Shown here: piece by piece, positions 46,356 to 56,987 of the stretch
Layout: every line of letters starts with the position of its first letter
Numbering within the stretch: position 1 is the stretch's first letter
Assembly: GCA_017745235.1 (NCBI GenBank)
Contig: JAGHZU010000019.1
Location: 1-64,000, forward strand
From: Caulobacter sp.
GTDB lineage: Bacteria; Pseudomonadota; Alphaproteobacteria; Caulobacterales; Caulobacteraceae
DNA: 64,000 nucleotides
Direction of reading: 5' to 3'
Translations under genes and position numbers: made by a program
Notes under the pieces: model-generated
Told to the model about the DNA's origin: nothing
The model's database searches: none
What the model saw: only the letters and a program-made list of their open reading frames with translations

Positions 46356-48941
46356 ATGGCCCGCTACAATCCCAAAGACACCGAGCCGAAGTGGCGCGCC
46401 GCCTGGGCGACCGCCAACACCTTCCTGACCCCGATCCAGCCGGACGGGCGTCCGAAGTACTATGTGCTCGAGATGTTCCCCTATCCGTCGGGGCGCATCC
46501 ACATGGGTCACGTGCGCAACTACGCGATGGGCGACGTCGTGGCCCGCTACAAGCGCGCCCAGGGCTTCAACGTGCTGCACCCGATGGGCTGGGACGCCTT
46601 CGGCATGCCGGCCGAGAACGCGGCCATGGAACGCGGCGTCCACCCCAAGGGCTGGACCTACGACAACATCGCCGCCATGCGCGAGCAGCTGAAGGCCCTG
46701 GGCCTGTCGGTCGACTGGTCGCGCGAGTTCGCCACCTGCGACCCCGAATACTACGGCAAGCAGCAGGCGTGGTTCCTGCGCCTGCTGAAGCGCGGCCTGG
46801 TCTACCGCAAGGAGGCCTCGGTCAACTGGGACCCGGTCGACATGACCGTCCTGGCCAACGAGCAGGTGATCGACGGCAAGGGCTGGCGCTCAGGCGCGAC
46901 GGTCGAGAAGCGCAAGCTGACCCAGTGGTTTCTGCGCATCACCGACTATGCCGACGCCCTGATCGACGGCCTGAAGACCCTGGATCGCTGGCCCGAGAAG
47001 GTCCGCATCATGCAGGAGAACTGGATTGGCCGGTCCAAGGGCCTGCGGTTCACGTTCAAGTTTGATGGGAAAGCCCCCGCCGGCCATGAGAACGGCCTGG
47101 AGGTCTACACCACCCGCCCCGACACCCTGTTCGGCGCCAGCTTCGTCGGGATCGCCCCCGAGCACCCGCTGGCCGAGCAGCTGGCGGCGGCCGACCCGGC
47201 CGTGGCCGCCTTCGTCGCCGAATGCCGCAAGGGCGGCACTTCGGAGGCCGACATCGAGGGCGCCGAGAAGCTGGGCCGCGACACCGGCCTGCGCGTCGTC
47301 CACCCGCTGGACCCGACCCAGACCCTGCCGGTCTGGATCGCCAACTTCATCCTGATGGACTACGGCACGGGCGCGATCTTCGCCTGCCCGGCCCACGACC
47401 AGCGCGACCTGGACTTCGCCCGCAAGTACGACCTGCCGGTGCTGCCCGTGGTGCTGCCGCCCGGCGAGGACGCCGCGACCTTCCAGGTCGGCAAGGAGGC
47501 CTATGTCGGCCCGGGCGCCATCTTCAATTCCCAGTTCCTGGACGGCCTGGACATCGAGGCCGCCAAGTCCGAGGCGATCAACCGCATCGAGGCCATGGAC
47601 CAGGGCCAGGGCGCGACCGTCTATCGCCTGCGCGACTGGGGCGTCTCGCGCCAGCGCTACTGGGGCTGCCCGATCCCGGTCATCCACTGCGAGGCCTGCG
47701 GCCCCGTCGGCGTGCCGGAAGACCAGCTGCCGGTGGTGCTGCCCGACGACGTTTCCTTCGACAAGCCGGGCAACCCGCTGCTGCGCCACCCGACCTGGCG
47801 CCACACCACCTGCCCCAGCTGCGGCGGCAAGGCCGAGCGCGAGACCGACACGCTGGACACCTTCGTCGACAGCAGCTGGTACTTCGCCCGCTTCACCAAC
47901 CCCACCGCCGACGCGCCGATCGACAAGGCCTGCGCAGACCACTGGATGCCGGTCGACCAGTACATCGGCGGCGTCGAGCACGCAGTGCTGCACCTGCTGT
48001 ACGCCCGCTTCATCACCCGCGCCCTGAAGGACGAGGGCCTGGTCTCGGTGGAGGAGCCGTTCGCCGGCCTGTTCACCCAGGGCATGGTCACCCACGAGGC
48101 TTACAAGAACGCGGCTGGCGAATGGGTCGAGCCGTCTGACATCCGCATCACGGTCGAGGGCGCCAACCGCTCGGCCGTCCACGCCACGACCGGCGAGCCG
48201 ATCACCATCGGCGACGTCGAGAAGATGTCGAAGTCCAAGAAGAACGTCGTCGCGCCCGAGGATATCTTCGAGGCTTACGGCGTCGACGCCGCGCGCCTGT
48301 TCGTGATGAGCGACAGCCCGCCCGAGCGCGACGTGCAGTGGACCAACGCGGGCGTCGAGGGCTCCTGGCGCTTCACCCACCGCGTCTGGAACGAATTCGA
48401 CAGCCAGCCCGCCGGCGACTTCGCCCATGACGACGCCGACGAGGCCGCCGTGGCCCTGCGCAAGGGCGCCCACCGCCTGATCGGCTTCGTGACCGACAGC
48501 ATCGAGGGCTTCCGCTTCAACAGCGGCGTGGCGCGCCTGTACGAGTTCCTGAACATGCTGAAGGCCGCTCCGGCTGAAGGCGCCTCCCAGGGCGTCCTGG
48601 CGGCCCGCGCCGAGGCCCTGGAGATCCTGGCCCGCCTGATCTCGCCTTTCACCCCCCACCTGGCCGAGGAAGCCTGGGCGCGCCTGGGCAAGGCTGGCAT
48701 GGTGGTCGACGCCAAGTGGCCCGTGGCCGACCCGGCCCTGGCCGCCGACGACGAACGCGTGCTGCCCATCCAGATCAACGGCAAGCGCCGCGGCGAGATC
48801 AAGGTCAAGGCCGGCACGGCCGAGGCCGAAGTCGAGAAAATCGCTCTGGCGGATCAGAACGTCATGGCCCACCTTGAGGGCATGACCGTTCGCAAGGTGA
48901 TCGTGGTGAAAGACCGTATCGTCAACATCGTGGCCGGCTGA
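46356..48941 (+). CDS. leuS: Leucyl-tRNA synthetase
   Basis: Class Ia synthetase, 861 residues. HIGH motif as [14 protein letters not shown] (about residues 45-55); KMSKS as [16 protein letters not shown]. The editing domain includes [20 protein letters not shown] and the zinc-like region CEACGPVGV / [21 protein letters not shown]-terminal tRNA-binding domain completes it. Heads the leuS-lptE-holA run. Confidence 0.98.
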   Translation: MARYNPKDTEPKWRAAWATANTFLTPIQPDGRPKYYVLEMFPYPSGRIHMGHVRNYAMGDVVARYKRAQGFNVLHPMGWDAFGMPAENAAMERGVHPKGWTYDNIAAMREQLKALGLSVDWSREFATCDPEYYGKQQAWFLRLLKRGLVYRKEASVNWDPVDMTVLANEQVIDGKGWRSGATVEKRKLTQWFLRITDYADALIDGLKTLDRWPEKVRIMQENWIGRSKGLRFTFKFDGKAPAGHENGLEVYTTRPDTLFGASFVGIAPEHPLAEQLAAADPAVAAFVAECRKGGTSEADIEGAEKLGRDTGLRVVHPLDPTQTLPVWIANFILMDYGTGAIFACPAHDQRDLDFARKYDLPVLPVVLPPGEDAATFQVGKEAYVGPGAIFNSQFLDGLDIEAAKSEAINRIEAMDQGQGATVYRLRDWGVSRQRYWGCPIPVIHCEACGPVGVPEDQLPVVLPDDVSFDKPGNPLLRHPTWRHTTCPSCGGKAERETDTLDTFVDSSWYFARFTNPTADAPIDKACADHWMPVDQYIGGVEHAVLHLLYARFITRALKDEGLVSVEEPFAGLFTQGMVTHEAYKNAAGEWVEPSDIRITVEGANRSAVHATTGEPITIGDVEKMSKSKKNVVAPEDIFEAYGVDAARLFVMSDSPPERDVQWTNAGVEGSWRFTHRVWNEFDSQPAGDFAHDDADEAAVALRKGAHRLIGFVTDSIEGFRFNSGVARLYEFLNMLKAAPAEGASQGVLAARAEALEILARLISPFTPHLAEEAWARLGKAGMVVDAKWPVADPALAADDERVLPIQINGKRRGEIKVKAGTAEAEVEKIALADQNVMAHLEGMTVRKVIVVKDRIVNIVAG

Positions 48942-48944
48942 TCC

Positions 48945-49457
48945 ATGAAGCGCGCCCTGCCCTCCAAAGCTCTCGTTTCCGGCCTTCTCGTCGCCGGGGC
49001 CCTGGCCCTCTCGGCCTGCGGCTTCACGCCCCTCTACGGCCCGCAATCGGTCGTGAAGGGCCTCAGCGGCATCGAGGTGGTGGCCGCAGACGGTCGCGCC
49101 GGGTTCCTGATCCGCGAGCAGCTTGATGACGCCCTGGCGCACGATCCCAACGTGCTGCCCACCTACAAGCTGGTCTACACGATCACCGAGCACCGCTATG
49201 CGCGGGGCGTGCGGGTCGACAACGTCGCCAATCGCTACGAGCTGGCGCTGACCGCCAACTGGCGCCTGCTGGACATCAAGACCGGTCAGCAGGTCCGCGC
49301 GGGATCGGCCTACGCCACCGCCACCTACGACTCCGCCGACCAGCCCTATGCCGCCGTGTCGGCCCAGCAGGATGGTCAGGAGCGGGCGGCGACCGAGGTG
49401 GCCCGCAAGATCCAGCTCGATCTGGCCGCCTGGTTCGCGGGCAAGGCCCCGGCCTAG
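48945..49457 (+). CDS. lptE: LPS-assembly lipoprotein LptE
   Basis: Outer-membrane lipoprotein plugging the LptD barrel in LPS export. Signal peptide with lipobox ALSACGF (Cys near 25), then CGFTPLYGPQSV, a hallmark of alphaproteobacterial LptE, and a short alpha/beta domain. Length 170, starting 3 bp after leuS stop. leuS-lptE-holA is the classical conserved order. Confidence 0.9.
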   Translation: MKRALPSKALVSGLLVAGALALSACGFTPLYGPQSVVKGLSGIEVVAADGRAGFLIREQLDDALAHDPNVLPTYKLVYTITEHRYARGVRVDNVANRYELALTANWRLLDIKTGQQVRAGSAYATATYDSADQPYAAVSAQQDGQERAATEVARKIQLDLAAWFAGKAPA

Positions 49458-49466
49458 GATCCGCCG

Positions 49467-50519
49467 ATGATCCTGTCCAAGCGCCAGGACGTCGAACGCT
49501 TCCTGAAGGAGCCCGCAGCCGATATCCGCGCCGTGGTGATCTACGGCCGGGATCGAGGCGTCGTGCGCGATCGCGCCGACCAGCTGGCCAAACGCCTCTT
49601 CGAGCGTCCCGACGACCCGTTCGACACCGCCCAGTTGACCGAGGGCGACCTCGACGCCAGCCCCGGCAAGCTGGAGGACGAGCTGTCGGCCCTGTCGATG
49701 ATGGGCGGCCGGCGGCTGGTGCGGCTGCGCCTGATGGGCGAAAAAGGCGGACCCGACAAACAGGCCGCCGAGGCCCTGACGCGTCACGTCGAGGGCCAGC
49801 TGAACCCCGACGCCTTCTTCCTGGTCGAGGCCGGCGCCCTGGGCCGCGACTCGACCCTGCGCAAGACGGCCGAAAAGGCCGGCGGGGCGGTCGTGATCCC
49901 CTGCTACGAGGACGAGGCTGGCGACATGGCCCGCCTAGCCCGCGAGACCCTCGCCAAGGACAAGGTCAGCCTGAACGCCGAGGCGCTGGACCTCTTCGTC
50001 TCACGCCTGCCCAAGGAACGGGGCGTGGCGCGGGCCGAGATCGAGCGCCTGGCGCTCTATCTGGGTCCGAACAGCGGCGTGGTCGCCACCCCGGCCGACT
50101 TGACCGACTTCCTGGGCGTGGAGCCTGAGGCCTCGCTGGGCGACGCCGCCATCGACGCGTTCGGCGGACGTCTCGGCGCGGCTCAGGCGGGCCTGCGACG
50201 CGCCGCGGCCGAGGGTGAAGGCGGTCCGGCCGCCGTCCGCGCCATGGGCTTCCATCTGGGCCGCCTGAGACGCACCCTGACCCTGCACAAGAACGGGATC
50301 GACCTGGCCGCGGCCGCCAAGGCCTCGGGCGTCTTCTGGAAGAACGAGCGCGAATTCCTGCGCCAAGCCCGCGCCTGGACTCTGGATCATCTGCTGCAGG
50401 TGCAGGTCGAGGTTCTGGCCGCCGACAAGGCCTGCAAGACTTCCGGCTCGCCCGACCAGCTGATCTCCGAACGGCTGGCCCTGCAGATCGCCGGCAAGGC
50501 TCGCCGCCTAGGCCTCTAG
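49467..50519 (+). CDS. holA: DNA polymerase III delta subunit
   Basis: Clamp-loader subunit that opens the beta clamp. N-terminal AAA-like domain with AVVIYGRDRGVVRDRADQLA, LSALSMMGGRRLVRLRLMGE, and the C-terminal collar domain with LRRTLTLHKNGIDLAAAA. Length 350 fits. Nine bases after lptE. Convergent with parB. Confidence 0.92.
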   Translation: MILSKRQDVERFLKEPAADIRAVVIYGRDRGVVRDRADQLAKRLFERPDDPFDTAQLTEGDLDASPGKLEDELSALSMMGGRRLVRLRLMGEKGGPDKQAAEALTRHVEGQLNPDAFFLVEAGALGRDSTLRKTAEKAGGAVVIPCYEDEAGDMARLARETLAKDKVSLNAEALDLFVSRLPKERGVARAEIERLALYLGPNSGVVATPADLTDFLGVEPEASLGDAAIDAFGGRLGAAQAGLRRAAAEGEGGPAAVRAMGFHLGRLRRTLTLHKNGIDLAAAAKASGVFWKNEREFLRQARAWTLDHLLQVQVEVLAADKACKTSGSPDQLISERLALQIAGKARRLGL

Positions 50520-50788
50520 GGCTGACGCACTCCTCCATCCGGTTCCAAAGGGGCGCGGAACGTGATTTGGCCGCCGCGTCAAACGCGTCGCGTCGCCACG
50601 ATCGCATTTGTTGTGGAAATTTCTCGGAAAGCGGGCGACCAAATTTTCCCGGTGTGGGTTCGTAAACCCTTATAGATCAACGGTTTGAGGCCATTATAGC
50701 GCCGGCGCGGCCTTGATTCTGGGGCGCAGGACAGGCTGGACTACGACCGCGACCCCTTCCATGCGCCACAGAAGGGGTCGTTCCAAGG
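50520..50788. other. Convergent gap between holA and parB
   Basis: No gene. It holds an inverted repeat GGGTT-CGTA-AACCC (50656-50669), a perfect minus-strand TATAAT (50698-50693) without a matching -35, and the hairpin GACCCCTTC ... GAAGGGGTC (50751-50779) that probably ends parB transcription. Confidence 0.45.
50751..50779 (-). terminator. Hairpin after parB
   Basis: A perfect 9-bp stem with an 11-nt loop, 10 bp beyond the parB stop. No U-tract. Confidence 0.5.
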
Positions 50789-51682
50789 TCAGTTTCCGCG
50801 GGTCAGGCGGTTGCAGAGATCGTCCAGTTGCTCGAGCGTCGCGTAACGGACGATGAGGGCGCCGGCGCCGCCGCGATGGTCGATCTCGACATCCAGGCCA
50901 AGCACCGACGACAAGTCAGCTTCCAGCGCCTGGGTGTCGGTGTCCTTGCTCCGGGGCGGGCGACCGCCGCTGGACTTCGAGCGCGCCTCGCCGTTGGCCG
51001 CCGGAGCGCGTCGGGCCAGCGCCTCGGCATCGCGGACCGACAGGCCCTTGTCGATGACCTCGCGAGCCAGCGCCGCCGGGTCCGGCACGTTGGCGATGGC
51101 GCGGGCATGGCCGGCTGTCAGTTCGCCGCTGGTGACATAGCCCTGGACCGAGTCCGGCAGGGCCAGCAGGCGCAGGGTGTTGGCCACATGGCTGCGGCTC
51201 TTGCCCACGGTCTGGGCGATCATTTCCTGGGTCTGGCCGAACTTTTCGATCAGCACCTTGTAGCTCAGCGCCTCTTCGATGGCGTTCAGGTCGGCCCGCT
51301 GGACGTTCTCGATGATGCCGATTTCCAGCACGGCCAGGTCGTCCAGCTCGCGCACCATGATCGGCACGGTCTTAAGCCCCGCGCGCTGGGCCGCCCGCCA
51401 GCGGCGCTCGCCGGCGACGATCTGGAACTCACCCTCCGCGCCCGGCGCCGGTCGCACCAGGATCGGCTGCAGCACGCCCTTCTCCCGGATCGAGTCCGAA
51501 AGTTCTACCAGGTCCTCCTCGCGGAAGGTCCGGCGGGGCTGATCGGGATTACGGCGGATCAATTCGATCGGCGTTTCGCGCGAGCCCGATGAGGTATCAC
51601 CCGGCGCCTGGGCGGGCGCGGCGTCGACCTCGCCAAGCAGGGCCGACAGACCTCGACCCAGACCGCGACGACCTTCAGACAT
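50789..51682 (-). CDS. parB: Chromosome-partitioning protein ParB (CTPase, parS-binding)
   Basis: Binds parS, spreads as a CTP-dependent clamp and stimulates ParA ATPase to drive origin segregation; in Caulobacter the complex is tethered at the poles by PopZ. The start MSEGRRGLGRGLSALLGEVD matches the family N-terminus used to contact ParA (an upstream in-frame start was rejected). CTP-binding boxes: GERRWRAAQRAG and IENVQRADLNAIEEA. HTH region GKSRSHVANTLRLLALP. C-terminal dimer domain ends NRLTRGN. Length 297. Downstream of parA. Confidence 0.97.
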   Translation of the reverse strand: MSEGRRGLGRGLSALLGEVDAAPAQAPGDTSSGSRETPIELIRRNPDQPRRTFREEDLVELSDSIREKGVLQPILVRPAPGAEGEFQIVAGERRWRAAQRAGLKTVPIMVRELDDLAVLEIGIIENVQRADLNAIEEALSYKVLIEKFGQTQEMIAQTVGKSRSHVANTLRLLALPDSVQGYVTSGELTAGHARAIANVPDPAALAREVIDKGLSVRDAEALARRAPAANGEARSKSSGGRPPRSKDTDTQALEADLSSVLGLDVEIDHRGGAGALIVRYATLEQLDDLCNRLTRGN

Positions 51683-51778
51683 CCCCGGCTCTCCCACCAC
51701 GACCGACTCCCTCACGCGCTCAACACTCAAATTCGACAATGACTTGCTTGGTTATCCTCAGGCGATCCGAACCGAAGC

Positions 51779-52591
51779 TCAGGCCGCCTGGTCCTGACGG
51801 GACCGCTCACGGCTGATCACTTCGCGCGCTAGCCGCAGATAGGCTTGGCTGCCCGCGCATTTCAGGTCGTAGAGCAGCACGGGCTTACCGAAGGACGGAG
51901 CCTCCGACACACGGACGTTCCGCGGTATGACCGCGTCGTACACCTTGTCGCCGAAGTGCTCCCGCACATCGCGCGCCACCTGGTCCGAGAGGCTGTTGCG
52001 GCGATCGTACATCGTCAGCACCACGCCCTGGATCTCCAGCTTGGGATTCAGGCTGCCCCGCACGCGCTCGATCGTGCGCATCAGCTGGGTCAGGCCCTCC
52101 AGGGCGAAGAACTCGCATTGCAGCGGCACGAACACCGCGTCGGCGGCGGTCATGGCGTTGACCGTCAGCACGTTCAGCGACGGCGGGCAGTCGATCAGGA
52201 CGTAGGTGTAGGGACCGTTGGCGCGCAGCGGATCCAGGGCGTCGCGCAGGCGATACGAGCGCCTCGCCTGTTGGCCCAGCTCGATTTCCACCCCCGACAG
52301 GTCGGCGTCGGCCGGGATCACGTCCAGGCCCGGCAGCTCGGTCCTGACCGCGGCGTCCACTACGGGAGCCTCGCCCATCAGCACGTCGTAGAGCGTGGTG
52401 CGGCGCTGCAGGCGGGTGATGCCCAGGCCCGTGGAGCAGTTGCCCTGCGGATCGGCGTCGATCAGCAGCACGCGCTCGCCGCAGGCCGCCAGTGCCGTGC
52501 CCAGGTTGATCGCGGTCGTGGTCTTGCCCACCCCGCCCTTCTGGTTGGCGATGGCGAGGACGCGCAGCGGTTGGTCAGACTTTACGGACAC
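51779..52591 (-). CDS. parA: Chromosome-partitioning ATPase ParA, GTG start
   Basis: MinD/ParA-type ATPase forming the nucleoid-bound gradient that moves ParB-parS. Deviant Walker A QKGGVGKTTTAINL with the signature Lys, LLIDADPQGN (Walker A') and Walker B YVLIDCPPSLN. Length 270 from a GTG at 52591 preceded by AAGGGG; it overlaps the rsmG 3' end by 17 bp. Order rsmG-parA-parB is the usual one. Confidence 0.96.
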   Translation of the reverse strand: MSVKSDQPLRVLAIANQKGGVGKTTTAINLGTALAACGERVLLIDADPQGNCSTGLGITRLQRRTTLYDVLMGEAPVVDAAVRTELPGLDVIPADADLSGVEIELGQQARRSYRLRDALDPLRANGPYTYVLIDCPPSLNVLTVNAMTAADAVFVPLQCEFFALEGLTQLMRTIERVRGSLNPKLEIQGVVLTMYDRRNSLSDQVARDVREHFGDKVYDAVIPRNVRVSEAPSFGKPVLLYDLKCAGSQAYLRLAREVISRERSRQDQAA

Positions 52592-53234
52592 TCTTGAGCC
52601 CCTTCACATGCACGACATGGCCTCGCGGATCACTCAGGGATGGCCGCAGGTCCGACTCGAATTTCCAATATGTGGCGGCTTCCGCCAGCTCCGACGCCAC
52701 ATCCTGTCCCTTCAGGAACCAGGCCTCTGCGCCGCGCTTGAAGTAGGGCTGGGCGAACCCCAACAGTCTGACCATCGGCGCACAGGCCCGGGCGGTGACC
52801 ACCTGGACCTTCAGGTCCAGCTCTTCGGCGCGGGCGTTGTGAATCTCGACAGGCAGCTTGAGCTCGTCGGCCACCACTCGCAGGAAGCGGCAGCGCTTGG
52901 CCATGCTCTCGACCAGGTGGACCTTCGCTCCCGGAGTTTCCTTCAAGAGGATGGCGAGCACGATCCCGGGCAGGCCCGCCCCTGCCCCCAGGTCGGCCCA
53001 GACCTTGGCCTCGGGCGCGTAGTTCAGCAGCTGGGCGCTGTCCCAGGCATGGCGGTTCCAATAGGTCGCGATCGTGGCCGGCCCGACCAGGTTCATGACC
53101 GCGTTCCACTCGGCCAGCAGCGCCTGATAGCGCGCCAGGTCGCTCAGGACGGCGTCGCTGACCCCGACCATCCGCTGGAAAGCGGCGGCGTCGACCGGTT
53201 CAAGCTTTTCGATGACCAGGGCGCTGGCGCTCAT
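52575..53234 (-). CDS. rsmG: 16S rRNA m7G527 methyltransferase
   Basis: SAM-dependent methylation of 16S rRNA G527, affecting streptomycin sensitivity when lost. VWADLGAGAGLPGIVLAILL is the SAM motif; HLVESMAKRCRFLRVVADEL follows. Length 219. Starts one base before the mnmG stop and runs into parA. Confidence 0.95.
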   Translation of the reverse strand: MSASALVIEKLEPVDAAAFQRMVGVSDAVLSDLARYQALLAEWNAVMNLVGPATIATYWNRHAWDSAQLLNYAPEAKVWADLGAGAGLPGIVLAILLKETPGAKVHLVESMAKRCRFLRVVADELKLPVEIHNARAEELDLKVQVVTARACAPMVRLLGFAQPYFKRGAEAWFLKGQDVASELAEAATYWKFESDLRPSLSDPRGHVVHVKGLKSVRKV

Positions 53235-55090
53235 CAGGCGGCCTTCGACCGGCGAACGTGGGCCAGCAGCGCCGTCAGGGCGCCGGGCGTGACGCCCTCG
53301 ATCCGGGCCGCCTGGCCCAGGGTCAGCGGCTTCACCCGCGCCAGCTTCTCGCGCACTTCGTTGGAAAGACTGCCGACTTGGGCGTAGTCCAGATCCGCCG
53401 GCAGGCGCAGGTCTTCCTCCTTGCGGAAGGCGTCGGCGTCGGCGCGTTGGCGGTCAAGGTAGCCGGCGTAAGCCGCTTCGATCTCGATCTGCTCGCGGGC
53501 CATCGGACTCCATATGGCGATTTCCGGCCACACAGCGGCCAGGGCGTCCAGGTCGACACCCGGTAGGGCCAGCATGGCCAGAACGTTGCGGCGCTGGCCG
53601 TCGGCGTTGACCTTGAACCCGGCGCGCACGGCCTCGGCCGGCGTCAGGGTGACCGAACGAGCGAAGGCGCGCACGGCCTCCAGCTCGGCCTTCTTCGCCG
53701 TCCAGGCCCCGGCCCTGACCGCGCCCACGACGCCCAGCTCGATCCCGCGATCGGTCAGGCGCTGGTCGGCGTTGTCGGCCCTCAGGGTCAACCGGAACTC
53801 GGCGCGGCTGGTGAACATGCGGTAGGGTTCGGTGACGCCCCGGGTGACCAGGTCGTCGATCATCACGCCGATATAGGCCTCGTCTCGCGCGAACACGGCC
53901 GGCTCCAGGCCCCGGGCGGCGCGGGCGGCGTTGAGGCCCGCCATCAGGCCCTGGGCCCCCGCCTCCTCGTAACCGGTCGTGCCGTTGATCTGGCCGGCCA
54001 GATACAAGCCCGGCAGGCGCTTGGTCTCCAGCGTCGGGTAGAGCTCGCGCGGATCCACATAGTCGTACTCGATCGCATAGCCATACCGGATGACCTCGAC
54101 ATTCTCGAGACCGGGCATGGTGCGAAGAAACAGAAGCTGGGTTTCGGCCGAGACCGACGTGGAAACGCCGTTCGGATAGACCGTGTGATCGTCCAGGCCC
54201 TCCGGCTCCAGGAACACCTGGTGGCTGGTCTTGTCGGCGAACCGGACGACCTTGTCCTCGATCGAGGGGCAGTACCGCGGGCCGACGCCCGTGGCACGCC
54301 CGCCGTAGACGGCGGATTCGTCCAGGCGATCGGCGATGATCTTGTGGGTCTCGGCAGTCGTGTAGGTGATGCCGCACTGGATCTGCGGAACGTCCACCGT
54401 GGAATTCAGAAACGAGAACGGTTCTGGGGCCTCGTCGGCCGCCTGCATCTCCAGGCGCTCCCAGGCGATCGTTCGGCCGTCCAGGCGCGCGGGCGTGCCG
54501 GTCTTCAGCCGGCCCATGTCGAAGCCCAAGGCGTAGAGGCGGTCCGACAGGCCGATCGACGGCGCGTCGCCGACGCGGCCCGCCGGGATGCGAGTCTCGC
54601 CCTGGTGGATCACGCCCTTGAGGAAGGTGCCGGTGGTCAGGACGACGCAAGGCGCGCGATAGGCGTTCCCCTCCCCGTCCGTAGCGCCGGCCACCACGCC
54701 ATTCCCGACGATCAGGTCTTCGGCGGCGGCGGCGACCACGTCGAGGTTCACGTGGGAGAACAGTTCCGCCTGCATGGCTTCGCGATAGAGCTTGCGGTCG
54801 ATCTGCGACCGCGGGCCGCGTACGGCGGGGCCTTTGGAGCGATTGAGCAGGCGATATTGAATGCCTGCCTTGTCGGCCATACGACCCATCAAGCCGTCCA
54901 GAGCGTCGATCTCGCGAACCAGGTGGCCCTTGCCCAGGCCGCCGATGGCCGGGTTGCAGGACATCTCGCCCACGGTTTCACGTTTGTGGGTCAGCAGCAG
55001 GGTCCGCGCGCCGGCGCGCGCCGACGCGGAAGCGGCCTCACAGCCGGCGTGACCGCCGCCGATGACGATGACATCCCAGGTTTTGGACAA
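53234..55090 (-). CDS. mnmG: tRNA U34 carboxymethylaminomethyl modification protein MnmG, UUG start
   Basis: FAD protein that with MnmE modifies wobble uridine. FAD site [40 protein letters not shown], and family segments [14 protein letters not shown] and YAGYLDRQ. No in-frame ATG is upstream; TTG at 55090 ([14 protein letters not shown]) preceded by GAGG gives 618 residues, the normal size. The mnmE gene lies upstream, separated by two parS sites. Confidence 0.95.
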   Translation of the reverse strand: MSKTWDVIVIGGGHAGCEAASASARAGARTLLLTHKRETVGEMSCNPAIGGLGKGHLVREIDALDGLMGRMADKAGIQYRLLNRSKGPAVRGPRSQIDRKLYREAMQAELFSHVNLDVVAAAAEDLIVGNGVVAGATDGEGNAYRAPCVVLTTGTFLKGVIHQGETRIPAGRVGDAPSIGLSDRLYALGFDMGRLKTGTPARLDGRTIAWERLEMQAADEAPEPFSFLNSTVDVPQIQCGITYTTAETHKIIADRLDESAVYGGRATGVGPRYCPSIEDKVVRFADKTSHQVFLEPEGLDDHTVYPNGVSTSVSAETQLLFLRTMPGLENVEVIRYGYAIEYDYVDPRELYPTLETKRLPGLYLAGQINGTTGYEEAGAQGLMAGLNAARAARGLEPAVFARDEAYIGVMIDDLVTRGVTEPYRMFTSRAEFRLTLRADNADQRLTDRGIELGVVGAVRAGAWTAKKAELEAVRAFARSVTLTPAEAVRAGFKVNADGQRRNVLAMLALPGVDLDALAAVWPEIAIWSPMAREQIEIEAAYAGYLDRQRADADAFRKEEDLRLPADLDYAQVGSLSNEVREKLARVKPLTLGQAARIEGVTPGALTALLAHVRRSKAA

Positions 55091-55184
55091 AACAACGCGC
55101 CTCGATGCGAACGCCCCCGGGTGCTCCGCAGCGGCGTATTAGCCTTATACGCGAACACCTCCGGATCGGCGAGTCGCTCACGGG

Positions 55185-55200
55185 TGTTTCACGTGAAACA
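55185..55200. other. parS site 1
   Basis: TGTTTCACGTGAAACA is a perfect match to the consensus ParB-binding palindrome. It lies in the mnmE-mnmG gap, about 8 kb from the origin. Confidence 0.93.
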
Positions 55201-55251
55201 CGCCCGAGACATCTGTGATCACCCTGTGGATGATTCAAGCCGCCCGCGCGA

Positions 55252-55267
55252 TGTTTCACGTGGAACA
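55252..55267. other. parS site 2 (one variant base)
   Basis: TGTTTCACGTGGAACA differs from the perfect palindrome by one base (A to G). It directly abuts the mnmE stop codon, 67 bp from site 1. Confidence 0.85.
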
Positions 55268-56608
55268 TCACTTTCCGATGCAGAAGCTTGAAAACACTCG
55301 ACCCAGCACATCCTCGGGATCAATGCGCCCGGTGATCCGGGCCAGGGACCGCGCGGCCAGGCGCACATCCTCGGCCGCCAGCTCCACCTCCAGTCCGACC
55401 TCCGACAAGGCCCGCTGGAGATAACTCCGGGCCTCGGTCAGGCTTTCCGCGTGACGGATGCGAGTGGCCGCTGGGAACTCGGCGCCGCCCAGCGCGTCCA
55501 CCACGTGGGACGTCAGCTCCACGCGCGCCGCTTCGGCGCCGCCCGGCTTTCGGGCCGCCATCTCCACCACGCGCAGCCCCAGGCCGGATAGCTCGGCTGC
55601 GATCTCCTCGCGACGAGAGCCGTCAACCAGGTCGATCTTGTTGATCACAGCCCAATCGCCCGGCCGAACAATCCCCTCCCCCTGTTTCACGTGAAACAGG
55701 GCCGAGGCGTCGATCACCCAGAGCCTGAGGTCCGCGCTGTCGGCCCAGGCTCGCGCGCGACGCACGCCCTCGGCCTCGATCGCATCCTCGGTTTCCCGCA
55801 AGCCCGCCGTATCGGCCAGCAGCACCTTGTATCCCCCCAACATCATGGGAACTTCGATGATGTCCCGCGTGGTGCCAGGGGTGGAGGTGACGATGGCCGC
55901 GTCGCGTTCGGCCAGCGCGTTCAGCAAGGTGCTCTTGCCGGCGTTCGGCGATCCGACAAGGGCAATGCGGAAGCCGTCCCGCACTCGCCGCCCACGTGAA
56001 GCGTCGACCAGCGCCTCGCCGATCTCGGCTTCCAACGCGGCCAGGCCCGGACGCGCCCGGGCGGCCACATCCTCCGGCAGCTCCTCGTCGGGAAAATCGA
56101 CGGCCGCTTCCAGCATCGCAAGGCTATGCAGGAGCAGATCGCGCCAAGCGTCGTAGCGCTTGCTGAGCGCTCCGCCCAGCTGGCCCAGGGCTTGGCGCCG
56201 TTGGGCGTCGGTCTCGGCATCGATCAGATCGGCCACGCCCTCGGCCTGGGTCAGGTCCAACTTGCCGTTCTCGAACGCCCGGCGTGTGAATTCACCTGGC
56301 TCCGCCAGGCGCAGACCCAGGGCGGACAGGGCCGACAGTAGGGCCTCGACCACGGCCCTACCGCCGTGCACGTGAAACTCGGCGGAGTCCTCGCCGGTAT
56401 AGCTGGCCGGCCCCCGGAACCACAGCACCAGGGCGTCGTCGATCGGACGGCCCTGGTGGGCGAGCTTGCGCAGCGCGGCCCGACGCGCCTCCGGTAACCC
56501 GCCCGCCAGGTCGCGCACGGCCTGAGCCGAGCCGGGACCCGACACTCGCACGACAGCCACCGCCGCGCGTCCCGCCGCGGTGGCCGGCGCGTAGATCGTG
56601 TCGTTCAT
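55268..56608 (-). CDS. mnmE: tRNA modification GTPase MnmE
   Basis: GTPase partner of MnmG. N-terminal folate-binding domain, central G domain with [40 protein letters not shown] and NKIDL; C-terminal catalytic CIGK. Length 446. Codons for ALFHVKQG contain a parS site. Its ATG overlaps the stop of the small upstream gene by four bases. Confidence 0.96.
   Translation of the reverse strand: MNDTIYAPATAAGRAAVAVVRVSGPGSAQAVRDLAGGLPEARRAALRKLAHQGRPIDDALVLWFRGPASYTGEDSAEFHVHGGRAVVEALLSALSALGLRLAEPGEFTRRAFENGKLDLTQAEGVADLIDAETDAQRRQALGQLGGALSKRYDAWRDLLLHSLAMLEAAVDFPDEELPEDVAARARPGLAALEAEIGEALVDASRGRRVRDGFRIALVGSPNAGKSTLLNALAERDAAIVTSTPGTTRDIIEVPMMLGGYKVLLADTAGLRETEDAIEAEGVRRARAWADSADLRLWVIDASALFHVKQGEGIVRPGDWAVINKIDLVDGSRREEIAAELSGLGLRVVEMAARKPGGAEAARVELTSHVVDALGGAEFPAATRIRHAESLTEARSYLQRALSEVGLEVELAAEDVRLAARSLARITGRIDPEDVLGRVFSSFCIGK
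55683..55698. other. parS site 3, inside mnmE
   Basis: A perfect TGTTTCACGTGAAACA within the mnmE G domain; on the gene strand it encodes the end of Leu then Phe-His-Val-Lys-Gln, in an exposed loop position, so the coding sequence tolerates the site. Confidence 0.92.
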
Positions 56609-56862
56609 TCGCGCTTGCCGCCCATGCCGCTGACAGCCGCGCCGGCGGCGGCCGTCATCAGCTTTCGAAACTGGTCCTGCGCGCCGGCGCCGAACGCCAT
56701 CCAGCTTTTCAGCAGTTCCTCCGGGGCCAGCATCGCCATGTTGGCGTCCATCCGCTGCTGCATCTCCTTGACGAGATGTTCGTTCAGGGCCGTGACGTCA
56801 GGCAGGCCCAGGAAGGCGCGGGCCTCCACGGGCGTGCAGTCAATCTCAATGCTCATCTTCAT
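56605..56862 (-). CDS. Small conserved protein of unknown function (85 residues)
   Basis: Begins [20 protein letters not shown] with CAGGGAA upstream. One alpha-helical domain ([40 protein letters not shown]) with a Gly/Ala-rich tail. The [15 protein letters not shown] start is a pattern I associate with small alphaproteobacterial DUF proteins (possibly DUF6489). ATGA overlap with mnmE suggests co-expression. Confidence 0.7.
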   Translation of the reverse strand: MKMSIEIDCTPVEARAFLGLPDVTALNEHLVKEMQQRMDANMAMLAPEELLKSWMAFGAGAQDQFRKLMTAAAGAAVSGMGGKRE

Positions 56863-56987
56863 GATCTGGGGTTCCCTGCCGTAGGGGCACGATAATGTTA
56901 TGCCTCGACCGCGTCGGCACACGTTAGAGCGCTTCGGTCGAAAGTCCCATCGACGCCTAGAGTATCCCACAGAGACGGAGCGCCCCC

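Noticed and set aside
46890-49787. 965-codon open frame on the minus strand opposite leuS and holA
   Set aside because: It has no recognisable domain and an Ala/Gly/Arg/Asp-rich composition typical of the antisense frame of high-GC genes; leuS and its neighbours explain the region.
54740-54770. GTTCACGTGGGAGAACA in mnmG as parS
   Set aside because: Arms do not pair around the CACGTG core; several mismatches.
56360-56385. CACGTGAAACT in mnmE as a fifth parS
   Set aside because: Only the right half matches; the left half (GTG) lacks the TTTC arm.
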